Positions 7,470-14,923 of a DNA stretch of 17,089 nucleotides are shown here, in pieces. Each line of letters starts with the position of its first letter. Position 1 is the stretch's first letter. A program made the translations under genes and the position numbers. The notes beneath the pieces were generated by a model, which ran no database searches, was not told the origin of the DNA, and was given only the letters and a program-made list of their open reading frames with translations. The DNA is from Flavobacteriales bacterium UBA958. GTDB taxonomy: Bacteria; Bacteroidota; Bacteroidia; Flavobacteriales_D; Crocinitomicaceae. Where the stretch lies: positions 1 through 17,089 of the forward strand of contig DBCM01000106.1 of assembly GCA_002293045.1 (NCBI GenBank). Direction: 5' to 3'.

Positions 7470-8104
7470 TTTTTTCGAGCGACCATGATTCCATCGCGAA
7501 TTGGCAACAAGATGTTCTCTACGCGATCGTCCGCATGAATTACTTCATTGTAGCGGCGAAGGATTTCGGTTTCGCGGTCTGTTGCGGCTGGATCAATCAC
7601 TTTACCCGACCATAAGATGTTATCCGCTAAAATGATTCCTCCTGGATTCATTCGCTCAATTACCAGCTCATAATAATTTAGATAGTTCTTTTTATCTGCG
7701 TCAATGAATACTAAATCCCACATTTCTGGAAACGTCGGAATTAATTCCATGGCATCACCGATGTGGTATTCAATGTGATTTTTATAGGTAGAGTCATTAA
7801 AATAGGATTGTACTCGAGCCTGTAATTCTTCATTAACATCAATGGTAATTAACGTTCCGTCAACCGCTAAGCCTTCGGCCAAGCAAAGCGCTGAATACCC
7901 CGTGTAGGTTCCGATTTCAAGAATTCGTTTAGGTTGTAATAAGCGGGAAAGCAAGGACAATACCCTACCCTGAAGATGACCACTCAACATTCGCGGTTGT
8001 AACACTTCGAGGTGGGTTTCTCGATTTATCCGTGCAAGCAACTCGGATTCTGGACTCGTATGGCTTCCTGCGTAATGCTCTAATTCCGGTGAAATAAAGT
8101 TCAT
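7466..8104 (-). CDS. Class I SAM-dependent O-methyltransferase
   Basis: Predicted 212-aa methyltransferase of the catechol/caffeoyl-CoA O-methyltransferase-like family (COG4122, Methyltransf_3). SAM-binding motif I is LEIGTYTGYSALCLAEGL (62-79); an acidic SAM-contacting D89 follows in TIDV; the metal-binding region is VFIDADKKNY (132-141) with ADNILWSGKV (160-169), placing D135, D161 and N162 as likely metal ligands. The length and all landmarks are typical. The natural substrate is not known; related proteins methylate catechol-like hydroxyls, while some relatives (TrmR) modify tRNA, which would suit its pairing with mnmD and divergent alaS, but that is inference. The start ATG 8104 follows a perfect TAACTTTG box by four bases. 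Confidence 0.9.
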   Translation of the reverse strand: MNFISPELEHYAGSHTSPESELLARINRETHLEVLQPRMLSGHLQGRVLSLLSRLLQPKRILEIGTYTGYSALCLAEGLAVDGTLITIDVNEELQARVQSYFNDSTYKNHIEYHIGDAMELIPTFPEMWDLVFIDADKKNYLNYYELVIERMNPGGIILADNILWSGKVIDPAATDRETEILRRYNEVIHADDRVENILLPIRDGIMVARKK

Positions 8105-8108
8105 GGAA

Positions 8109-8116
8109 CAAAGTTA
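8109..8116 (-). promoter_or_regulatory. Bacteroidota -7 promoter box for the O-methyltransferase-mnmD operon
   Basis: Minus-strand TAACTTTG, exact TAnnTTTG, four bases before ATG 8104. It predicts a leaderless or nearly leaderless mRNA. No TTG was found at the expected -33 distance. Confidence 0.55.
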
Positions 8117-8158
8117 CCGCTTTCCATATTGGAATGAAAAGAACACATTTGTTTTTTC

Positions 8159-8166
8159 TACCTTTG
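8159..8166 (+). promoter_or_regulatory. Bacteroidota -7 promoter box for alaS
   Basis: Reads TACCTTTG, exact TAnnTTTG, 19 bases before ATG 8186, giving a leader of about 15 bases. It shares the 81-bp gap with the opposing box at 8116-8109. Confidence 0.55.
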
Positions 8167-8185
8167 CAACTCATTGCATACCTAT

Positions 8186-10801
8186 ATGACCGTTTCTGAA
8201 ATACGCCAACAGTTTTTTGATTTTTTCGAGCGCAAAGGACACGCAATTGTCTCCTCGGCACCGCTTGTAATTAAAAATGACCCTACCCTGCTCTTTACGA
8301 ATGCGGGAATGAATCAATTCAAGGATTACTTCCTCGGGAATGAAACGGCACCAGTAACTCGGGTTGCCAACGCACAAAAATGCTTGCGCGTATCTGGAAA
8401 ACATAATGATTTAGAAGAAGTTGGAGTAGACACCTACCATCATACCTTATTTGAAATGCTTGGGAATTGGTCCTTTGGTGATTATTTCAAAAAGGAAGCC
8501 ATTGAATGGGCCTGGGAACTTTTGACCGAGGTGTACAAACTCAACCCGCAAGATTTATATGTCACCGTGTTCGAAGGAGACGAAACCGATAAGGTACCGA
8601 TGGATGCTGAATCCAACGAATTATGGAGCAAACTTATTGACCCTTCGCATATTTTATTGGCATCAAAAAAGGATAATTTTTGGGAGATGGGCGATACCGG
8701 CCCCTGCGGTCCGTGCACAGAAATACATGTAGACTTAAGAAGTACAGAAGAAAAATCAAAAATTTCTGGTGCGTCGCTTGTTAATAATGACCATCCGCAG
8801 GTGGTAGAAATTTGGAACTTGGTTTTCATGCAATTCAACCGCAAGGCTAACGGAAGCTTAGAACCGCTTCCCGCAACGCATGTGGATACAGGGATGGGTC
8901 TCGAGCGCTTAGCGATGGCCCTTCAAGCTAAACAAAGCAACTACGATAGTGATTTGTTTCAAGCGCTAATTCAGCACATGGAAAAACGCGCAGGTAAAAC
9001 GTATGGAAAATCAGAACCAACGGATATCGCGTTGCGTGTGATTGCCGACCATATCCGAGCGATTGCTTTTTCAATAGCAGACGGTCAGCTACCAGCGAAT
9101 AATGGTGCAGGCTATGTAATTCGAAGAATTTTACGTCGCGCGGTTCGCTACGGATATCAAACCCTGGAATTGAAAGAGCCCTTTCTTTTCACCCTAATTC
9201 CGGTGCTTGTAGAACAAATGGGCCATCCATACACGGAATTAATTGCTCAAGAAGACTTAATCACCAAGGTAATTCGGGAGGAAGAGTTAAGCTTTTTCAG
9301 AACCTTAGAGCAAGGAATTAAACGCATGGATCTTTTGATGGAGGCAACTCGAGGTCAAAACAATAACACCCTTGAAGGCACTGCTGTATTTGAATTATAT
9401 GATACCTATGGGTTTCCCTTAGACCTTATTCAACTGATAGGCCGTGAGCATGGTTTTTCCGTAGATGAAACCGGATTTAATCAAGAATTAACGAAACAAA
9501 AGGAGCGATCTCGCGCGGCTACAGGAATTGAAACGGACGACTGGCAGCAAGTGAATGAAGAACATCCAACGGAATTCATTGGATATGATGTAACGCAGTG
9601 CGACACCACCATCATCAGATACCGAAAAGTAACTCAGAAACAACGTGAATTCTATCAGTTGGTGCTTAGTCAAACACCCTTTTATGCGGAAAGCGGCGGA
9701 CAAGTTGGCGATACCGGATGGTTAATCGATGCTCAGGGAAATAAAACCCGAATATTCGATGTAAAAAAAGAAAACAACTTAATGGTGCATTTATGTGAAT
9801 CTTTACCCGCGTATCTAAACGATACATTTAGTGCGCAAATCGACCTGAATCGAAGAGTAAATATTCAAAAAAACCACAGCGCTACGCATTTATTGCACCA
9901 CGCATTGCGCAGCGTACTGGGAACGCATGTAGAGCAAAAAGGATCCTTGGTTGGACCCGACTATCTTCGATTTGATTTTTCGCATTTTGCGAAAGTAACG
10001 GATGAAGAAATGGAACAGGTTGTTTCGCTCATGGAACAACAAATTTCGGTTAACATTTCGCTGAACGAACAACGAAATACCCCAATTAATGAAGCGCAAG
10101 CCATGGGTGCAATGGCCTTATTTGGAGAAAAATACGGTGAGTTGGTCCGAGTAATTCAATTTGGAGAATCCATTGAATTGTGTGGCGGTACTCATGTGAA
10201 GTCAACGGGTGAAATCGGGTTAATTCACATCCAATCTGAAGCGGCTGTAGCTGCAGGAATTCGACGCATTGAAGTAATTACTGGTCAAGCGGCTGAAGCC
10301 TATTATAAGCAGGAATCTGCGATTATGGCTGAGGTACGTACGATGTTTAAAAATCCAAAAGATGTACTCAAAAGCATTCAGGATTTAATGGATCAAAACC
10401 AAGGATTAGGAAAAGAAATTGACGGATTAATCAAGGAGCGAAACAAAGGGATCAAGCGTGAGTTAGAAAGCAAGCTTGAAGAAATCAATGGAATTCCATG
10501 CCTATGTCAAGAAGTATCCATTGACAGCAACTCAGTAAAAGACATCTTGTTTCAGCTGAAAGGACAATATCCCAGCTTTGTTGGAATCATTGGAAATATC
10601 GATGGCGATAAATGTGGGCTAAGCGTAATCATTTCTGATGATTTAGTGGCATCCAAGGCATGGAACGCTACGCAATGGATTAGAGAAGTAGCGCCAATGA
10701 TTCAAGGCGGCGGCGGCGGTCAACCCTTCTTTGCTACTGCAGGCGGTAAAAACCCAAGTGGAATCAAAAGCGCGTTGTCAGCACTAAAAAACAAGGTATA
10801 A
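8186..10801 (+). CDS. alaS: Alanyl-tRNA synthetase
   Basis: Predicted 871-aa class II synthetase that charges tRNA-Ala and clears mischarged tRNA. The start at ATG 8186 (MTVSEIRQQF) matches the usual N terminus of the family; an upstream in-frame TTG at 8174 would lie close to the promoter box and is rejected. Seen in order: the N-terminal catalytic core with FTNAGMNQFKDYFLG, the GPCGPCTEIH block, GMGLERL, and the linker; the editing domain with zinc ligands HSATH (H564, H568) and CGGTH (C666, H670); a coiled-coil-like stretch near 715-750; and the C-Ala domain with GGGGGQPFFATAGGKNP close to the C terminus. Length and motifs indicate an intact enzyme. A glycosyltransferase gene begins only 3 nt after the stop, so alaS probably drives a longer operon. 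Confidence 0.97.
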   Translation: MTVSEIRQQFFDFFERKGHAIVSSAPLVIKNDPTLLFTNAGMNQFKDYFLGNETAPVTRVANAQKCLRVSGKHNDLEEVGVDTYHHTLFEMLGNWSFGDYFKKEAIEWAWELLTEVYKLNPQDLYVTVFEGDETDKVPMDAESNELWSKLIDPSHILLASKKDNFWEMGDTGPCGPCTEIHVDLRSTEEKSKISGASLVNNDHPQVVEIWNLVFMQFNRKANGSLEPLPATHVDTGMGLERLAMALQAKQSNYDSDLFQALIQHMEKRAGKTYGKSEPTDIALRVIADHIRAIAFSIADGQLPANNGAGYVIRRILRRAVRYGYQTLELKEPFLFTLIPVLVEQMGHPYTELIAQEDLITKVIREEELSFFRTLEQGIKRMDLLMEATRGQNNNTLEGTAVFELYDTYGFPLDLIQLIGREHGFSVDETGFNQELTKQKERSRAATGIETDDWQQVNEEHPTEFIGYDVTQCDTTIIRYRKVTQKQREFYQLVLSQTPFYAESGGQVGDTGWLIDAQGNKTRIFDVKKENNLMVHLCESLPAYLNDTFSAQIDLNRRVNIQKNHSATHLLHHALRSVLGTHVEQKGSLVGPDYLRFDFSHFAKVTDEEMEQVVSLMEQQISVNISLNEQRNTPINEAQAMGAMALFGEKYGELVRVIQFGESIELCGGTHVKSTGEIGLIHIQSEAAVAAGIRRIEVITGQAAEAYYKQESAIMAEVRTMFKNPKDVLKSIQDLMDQNQGLGKEIDGLIKERNKGIKRELESKLEEINGIPCLCQEVSIDSNSVKDILFQLKGQYPSFVGIIGNIDGDKCGLSVIISDDLVASKAWNATQWIREVAPMIQGGGGGQPFFATAGGKNPSGIKSALSALKNKV

Positions 10802-10804
10802 GCA

Positions 10805-11728
10805 TTGAGTTCGATTGAGATCACGGTAGCCATTTGTACATACAACCGAGAACGGTATTTACCTCAGTTGTTTAAATCCATATTGCGACAAACCTTAGCT
10901 CCTGAACGTTTTGAAATTATCTTAATAGACAATAATTCGCCAGGGAATACCCACGAACTTTTTACGCAATTTTCACACTCGAACCCCTCGCATCATACAC
11001 ACTATGTCCTTGAAACGAACCAAGGCTTATCCCATGCTAGAAATCGCGCCATCAAAGAATCCTCAGCGCCAATCATTACCTTTTTAGATGATGACGCATT
11101 CATTGATGAACATTATTTAAGTGTACTCCTCGAATCGTTCAATAAGCACCCTGAGTGTGGCTGCATTGGCGGACCAATACTCCTTCATTATGAAGAGATT
11201 AAACCGAGCTGGGAAAACCTTTACTTGAATTCTTTACTTGGGTACTTTAACAAAGGGGAAACTGCTTTCTACTTCAATAGAACAGATTATCCGCGTGGGT
11301 CAAACATGGCCTTTAGAAACTTAGTGTTTGAAAAAGCAGGCGTGTTCAATGTTACCTTAGGTCGAATTGGTAACAACTTATTTGGCGGAGAGGAAAAAGA
11401 CCAATTTAATCGTATTTATGAGGCCGGAATTCCTGTACTTTATGAACCCCGAGCCATCGTACATCATTGTGTTCCAAGGGAACGAACCACCTTTACATTC
11501 ATCAAAAAACAAGCCTTAGGGACTGGGGTAAGCGAGCGGTTACGCAGTAAAAACGAAGGATTAATAAGCTACACAAAACGCTTGCTTAAAGAAGGTATAA
11601 AATGGTGCGGGAGTATCGCACTTTGGTTTCTTTACGCGCTACAATTCAAATTTGCCAAAGGAAACATGATACTTTTCTTTCGATTTTGGGTAACCCGTGG
11701 CCTTCTTTTTAAGTATGACAAGGCATGA
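10805..11728 (+). CDS. Family 2 glycosyltransferase (GT-A fold)
   Basis: Predicted 307-aa inverting glycosyltransferase for a surface glycan. The GT2 start is plain: VAICTYNRERYLPQL (8-22), the IIDNNS-type acidic block at 40-45, NQGLSHARNRAI (72-83), and the DXD-type metal/nucleotide site FLDDDAF (93-99). The C-terminal third is hydrophobic and basic (about 255-300) and probably associates with the membrane. The most likely start is TTG 10805, since no ATG lies before the conserved strand; it follows the alaS TAA by a single GCA codon in the same frame. It overlaps the next gene by ATGA. Donor and acceptor sugars cannot be inferred. Confidence 0.9.
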   Translation: MSSIEITVAICTYNRERYLPQLFKSILRQTLAPERFEIILIDNNSPGNTHELFTQFSHSNPSHHTHYVLETNQGLSHARNRAIKESSAPIITFLDDDAFIDEHYLSVLLESFNKHPECGCIGGPILLHYEEIKPSWENLYLNSLLGYFNKGETAFYFNRTDYPRGSNMAFRNLVFEKAGVFNVTLGRIGNNLFGGEEKDQFNRIYEAGIPVLYEPRAIVHHCVPRERTTFTFIKKQALGTGVSERLRSKNEGLISYTKRLLKEGIKWCGSIALWFLYALQFKFAKGNMILFFRFWVTRGLLFKYDKA

Positions 11729-12636
11729 AAATTCTGTTGTGCATACAATCTTTCATTGTTGGTTTGATTCAAACCAAACTGAGCGCTCTCAGAATTCTCT
11801 TACAAAGTAATTTTATAGGAATTATTCAACAAGAATCACAAACAAAACCCTTGTTGATCTTAGGCAATGGACCATCCCTCAACGATACGCTAAGCAACAA
11901 TCCAGCAGCTACGCTTCAAGGATTTGATTTAATGGCCGTGAATGCGGCAGCTTGCAGTGAACAATTCAGCGCGCTTCAACCCAAATTATACATATTAAAC
12001 GCCGTCACCTATTTTCAGAACGATTCCGAATTATCTCCATTTTACATTCAAGCGAAAAACGATTTATTTGAAGCCTTGAAAGAAAAAACCAGGTGGAACA
12101 TGACCTTACTTGTTCCGTTTCGTGCAAAGAAAAGCATTGATTTTCAGATGCTCATAACATCGAACCCAAATTTAAACGTCGGCTATTTCAATCAAACACC
12201 GGTGGAGGGACTTAGCTTTTGGTCGCACAGTTGGTACAATCTAGGCTGGGGAATGCCACGGCCACACAACGTGCTCATTCCTGGAATTATGGTTGGAATT
12301 CGGTTGGGATATAAAACCATTGGCATCGTTGGTGCAGATCATTCCTGGCTCGCTGACCTTTCTGTTAATGAAAACAATGAAGCCCTCTTACGTCATGTGC
12401 ATTATTATGCCACCGACGGAACACAACCCATGAAGGTGGAAGATCGAATAGATCGTCCGCGAAAACTGCATGAAATTATTCACAAGTTTTATTTGTCCTT
12501 TAAAGGATATTGGCAGATTAAGACATATGCCAAGGCAAAGCAAGTGTCCATAATTAATGCAAGCAGTACAAGCATGATTGATGCCTTTGATCGAAAAACC
12601 TTAGGACAGATGCTCAGCGCAAGCGATAAAAATTAA
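11725..12636 (+). CDS. DUF115/Maf-like protein, candidate nonulosonate transferase
   Basis: Predicted 303-aa protein. The N-terminal LLILGNGPSLND (43-54) is the glycine-rich nucleotide-binding start shared by DUF115 (MptE-like, PF01973) and by GT42-type sialyltransferases; a second family block, GIMVGIRLGYKTIGIVGADHSWL (187-209), and the end SIINASSTSMIDAFDR (275-290) also fit DUF115. Residues 1-30 are hydrophobic and may bind the membrane. DUF115 is the catalytic core of Maf flagellin glycosyltransferases, which use CMP-pseudaminic or CMP-legionaminic acid; the adjacent pseB and nearby synthase-cytidylyltransferase fusion make a CMP-nonulosonate transferase role attractive. Other DUF115 proteins are pterin kinases (MptE), so family is fairly sure and function is inferred. 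It overlaps the upstream gene by ATGA; pseB starts 15 nt later. Confidence 0.75.
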   Translation: MKILLCIQSFIVGLIQTKLSALRILLQSNFIGIIQQESQTKPLLILGNGPSLNDTLSNNPAATLQGFDLMAVNAAACSEQFSALQPKLYILNAVTYFQNDSELSPFYIQAKNDLFEALKEKTRWNMTLLVPFRAKKSIDFQMLITSNPNLNVGYFNQTPVEGLSFWSHSWYNLGWGMPRPHNVLIPGIMVGIRLGYKTIGIVGADHSWLADLSVNENNEALLRHVHYYATDGTQPMKVEDRIDRPRKLHEIIHKFYLSFKGYWQIKTYAKAKQVSIINASSTSMIDAFDRKTLGQMLSASDKN

Positions 12637-12638
12637 TG

Positions 12639-12646
12639 TAACTTTA
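12639..12646 (+). promoter_or_regulatory. Weak -7-like box before pseB
   Basis: TAACTTTA differs from TAnnTTTG only in the last base and sits five bases before ATG 12652, the same position as other boxes in this window. It may give pseB its own transcript within the operon, but no -33 TTG is present. Confidence 0.3.
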
Positions 12647-12651
12647 CCTCA

Positions 12652-13653
12652 ATGAAAGACAGATCCATATTAATCACTGGCGGAACCGGTTCCCTTGGTA
12701 AGGCCTTAACTAGACATATTCTAACTACCTACCCTGAAGTTAAACGCCTTGTTATCTATTCCAGAGATGAACAAAAGCAGTTTGAAATGGAACAAGAATT
12801 CCCTTTAGCCAAATATCCTCAAATCAGATACTTCATTGGTGATGTGCGAGATGGAGAGCGTTTGGAACGTGCATTTGAAGGCATTGATAGCGTTATTCAT
12901 GCCGCGGCAATGAAACATGTTCACATTGCGGAGTATAACCCGGATGAATGCGTAAAAACAAACGTCGGCGGAGCAGAAAATGTCATTAAAGCTGCCTTAA
13001 AATCACAGGTGAAAGATGTAGTGGCCTTATCAACGGATAAAGCGTGTGCGCCGATAAATTTATACGGGGCGACCAAATTAACCTCGGATAAACTTTTCGT
13101 GGCGGCGAATAATATTAGAGGAAAACGAGACATTAAATTTTCCGTGGTACGCTATGGCAATGTCATGGGATCGAATGGGTCAGTTATTCCTTTTTTCATA
13201 AAGCGAAAACAACTGGATGGTGTCTTACCGATAACCGTTGCTGAAATGACCCGATTTAACATCTCATTACAAGAAGGCGTAGATATGGTCATGCACGCAC
13301 TGGAGCATGCCTGGGGAGGAGAGATTTTTGTTCCTAAAATACCTTCATACCGAATCACGGATGTTGCTGAAGCCATAGGTCCGACCTGTGAAAAGCCAAT
13401 CATCGGAATCCGTCCGGGAGAAAAAATTCATGAAGAGATGATTAGCGCTTCGGATTCATTCTTTACCTATGATTTAGGTAAATACTATACCATTATTCCA
13501 CAAGCACCGATTTGGAACCTTAAGGACTATATCAGTTCAAACGCTGCACAAAAAGTTACGGAAGGGTTTTCGTACAATTCAAAAGACAATACGGATTGGG
13601 AAACCATTGATAGCTTGAGAGAGAAAATCAAAACCTACGTAGGCGAATTTTAA
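12652..13653 (+). CDS. pseB: UDP-N-acetylglucosamine 4,6-dehydratase (inverting)
   Basis: Predicted 333-aa short-chain dehydrogenase/reductase of the FlaA1/PseB type. It would convert UDP-GlcNAc to a UDP-2-acetamido-2,6-dideoxy-L-arabino-4-hexulose, the first step of pseudaminic acid synthesis. The NADP site GGTGSLG is at 10-16; the catalytic region STDKACAPINLYGATKL gives D129, K130, Y138 and K142, offset by about three from the known D132/K133/Y141 of Helicobacter FlaA1. The tyrosine in NLYGATK separates it from CapE/FnlA-type enzymes of the FucNAc pathway, which have methionine there. No PseC aminotransferase gene follows directly, which is unusual. It lies 15 nt after the DUF115 gene and 5 nt before the SLOG-like gene. 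Confidence 0.92.
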   Translation: MKDRSILITGGTGSLGKALTRHILTTYPEVKRLVIYSRDEQKQFEMEQEFPLAKYPQIRYFIGDVRDGERLERAFEGIDSVIHAAAMKHVHIAEYNPDECVKTNVGGAENVIKAALKSQVKDVVALSTDKACAPINLYGATKLTSDKLFVAANNIRGKRDIKFSVVRYGNVMGSNGSVIPFFIKRKQLDGVLPITVAEMTRFNISLQEGVDMVMHALEHAWGGEIFVPKIPSYRITDVAEAIGPTCEKPIIGIRPGEKIHEEMISASDSFFTYDLGKYYTIIPQAPIWNLKDYISSNAAQKVTEGFSYNSKDNTDWETIDSLREKIKTYVGEF

Positions 13654-13658
13654 GTGAA

Positions 13659-14258
13659 ATGACCTTACTTGAATTTATTTCCGCCTTTGATGCAGAAGGG
13701 TCCATTGTACTTTTGGAAGGAAAGCGAAAAGTAAGCCCCGTAGATGAAGCCAATCTGACTGCCTTAGGAAAATTACTTGCCCAAAAAACGAAATATATTC
13801 AATTTAGGAGTGGAAACGCTCCCGGTGCAGATGCACTCTTTACGGCGGGTGTTGCAGCAATCGATGCAAATCGCATTGAATTAATCCTACCCTATAACGC
13901 GCATCGAAAAAAAGAAGCGAAATCATACAAAAGCCATTCCCTAGAGAACATGCCCTTGGTAAATGAACAAGCATTGATTTACGAAACCAAGAAAAACAAA
14001 AAAATGGCACGATTGGTAGATAAATATGTGCAAGGGGATCGAGATCAATATGCCATGAAAGCTGCCTATATTCTAAGGGATACAGTTAAGGTCATTGGCA
14101 CCACTGAAATCCCAGGAATTCGAGTTGGAATATTCTATGAAGACCTAGAAAACCCTGGACAAGGAGGCACTGGTCACACCATTAACGTGTGTCAATCGAA
14201 TGGTATACCCGTGATTGATCAAGGTATATGGAAACAATGGCTTGAACCGTTGGACTAA
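13659..14258 (+). CDS. SLOG/LOG-like Rossmann nucleotide-binding protein
   Basis: Predicted 199-aa protein. Residues 48-65 (QFRSGNAPGADALFTAGV) are the signature of the SLOG superfamily (DprA/Smf, LOG, DUF2493 and YspA-like), where the RSG-x-A-x-GAD loop binds a nucleotide or its ribose-phosphate. A second phosphate-binding-like loop, GQGGTGHTINVC (167-178), comes near the C terminus, followed by a final strand with NGIPVID. It is too short for DprA and lacks a DNA-processing tail. LOG relatives hydrolyse nucleoside monophosphates; others are sensors of nucleotide signals. Which applies here is unknown. It starts 5 nt after pseB and so is very likely in the same transcript; a role in nonulosonic acid supply or in CMP recycling is speculation. 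Confidence 0.7.
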   Translation: MTLLEFISAFDAEGSIVLLEGKRKVSPVDEANLTALGKLLAQKTKYIQFRSGNAPGADALFTAGVAAIDANRIELILPYNAHRKKEAKSYKSHSLENMPLVNEQALIYETKKNKKMARLVDKYVQGDRDQYAMKAAYILRDTVKVIGTTEIPGIRVGIFYEDLENPGQGGTGHTINVCQSNGIPVIDQGIWKQWLEPLD

Positions 14259-14335
14259 AAAAAAATAGTATATTCACAACCATATTTGGCGGAACTGAAA
14301 AGCCTTACGAGTAAGAAAACTAAACTAACTTAATT
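14259..14335 (+). other. Gap between the SLOG-like gene and the DUF805 gene
   Basis: This 77-bp AT-rich stretch starts with a run of A directly after the stop and shows no convincing hairpin terminator. CATATTTG at 14281-14288 is a one-mismatch approach to TAnnTTTG and could start a transcript with a leader of about 45 nt for the DUF805 gene. The leader would hold a small CTTAC...GTAAG hairpin near 14304-14315. Confidence 0.25.
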
Positions 14336-14683
14336 ATGAATTATTATTTAAAAGTGTTACAAAATTATGCCAATTTCAATGGCAGAGCGAGAAGAGCAGA
14401 ATATTGGTATTTCGTTCTTTTCAACATGATTGCATCCATCATTGTAGGAATTATTGGAGGCTTAATTGATTTCGAACTGCTCGGTAATCTTTATTCCTTA
14501 GCCGTATTGTTGCCCTCAATTGCGGTTGGCGTGAGAAGAATGCACGACGTAGGTAAAAGTGGTTGGTTTATTCTTATTCCAATTTATAATTTCATTTTAG
14601 CAGTTACTGAGGGTGATGCTGGAGAAAATGAATATGGTCCGGACCCTAAAGGACAATCGAGTTCAGATTTACTTGATGCCTAA
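14336..14683 (+). CDS. DUF805 family small membrane protein
   Basis: Predicted 115-aa integral membrane protein of the DUF805 family (YhaH-like). Family landmarks are the N-terminal FNGRARRAEYWYFVLFN (19-35), the central GVRRMHDVGKSGWF (65-78) and the C-terminal short acidic tail with NEYGPDPKG. Three hydrophobic spans can be seen, around residues 27-47, 49-66 and 76-90. Length is typical. The molecular function of DUF805 is unknown; some are envelope-stress associated. A strong terminator follows 26 bases after the stop, so this gene ends a transcription unit and probably does not belong to the glycan genes beyond being next to them. Confidence 0.88.
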   Translation: MNYYLKVLQNYANFNGRARRAEYWYFVLFNMIASIIVGIIGGLIDFELLGNLYSLAVLLPSIAVGVRRMHDVGKSGWFILIPIYNFILAVTEGDAGENEYGPDPKGQSSSDLLDA

Positions 14684-14709
14684 GGTATCTGATTAATAAA
14701 AAATGAACC

Positions 14710-14736
14710 AAAGGCGGCATTGCCGCCTTTTTTATT
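14710..14736 (+). terminator. Rho-independent terminator after the DUF805 gene
   Basis: A perfect 9-bp stem AAAGGCGGC/GCCGCCTTT (14710-14718 with 14722-14730) around a three-base loop, followed by TTTATTT. The high-GC stem and T-run on the plus strand make it a clear intrinsic terminator. Confidence 0.9.
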
Positions 14737-14764
14737 TAGATTAACAATGTAACCCGTCAATTAC

Positions 14765-14917
14765 ATGGACAAAAAAGATACGCATGAAGATGAACTACAA
14801 AAATCCATAGATCGATATAGCGTAAAGCTTATAAAGGTTATTGGCATTATTGCTGCAGCCATGGGATTAATCATTCTTGGCGTATTTTGGTATTGGTTAT
14901 TAAAAAAACTCTTTTAA
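14765..14917 (+). CDS. Small single-span membrane protein (50 aa)
   Basis: An open frame of 50 codons from ATG 14765 to TAA 14917. The first 24 residues are charged and polar (MDKKDTHEDELQK...); residues about 25-46 are strongly hydrophobic (VIGIIAAAMGLIILGVFWYWLL), and it ends KKLF. This is a single transmembrane segment; the acidic-rich N terminus against the lysines at the C-terminal end of the span leaves the orientation open. It begins 29 bases after the terminator and ends 6 nt before the TspO gene, so it is probably cotranscribed with TspO. I do not recognise a family. The clean polar-hydrophobic layout and the tight spacing to TspO argue it is real; size alone keeps confidence moderate. 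Confidence 0.65.
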   Translation: MDKKDTHEDELQKSIDRYSVKLIKVIGIIAAAMGLIILGVFWYWLLKKLF

Positions 14918-14923
14918 CACATC

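Noticed and set aside
8171..8404. Minus-strand frames across the start of alaS and the O-methyltransferase
   Set aside because: They overlap the divergent promoters and the conserved alaS start; no recognisable domain.
10799..10807. alaS and the glycosyltransferase as one gene split by a nonsense mutation
   Set aside because: AlaRS ends normally with its C-Ala domain and the glycosyltransferase begins with a normal GT2 first strand; both are complete, so this is close packing rather than a broken fusion.
12652..13653. CapE/FnlA-type dehydratase of the FucNAc pathway
   Set aside because: The catalytic motif has tyrosine (NLYGATK) where that group has methionine, which fits PseB.
14703..14744. 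Short frame running through the terminator after DUF805
   Set aside because: It is the terminator hairpin read as codons.
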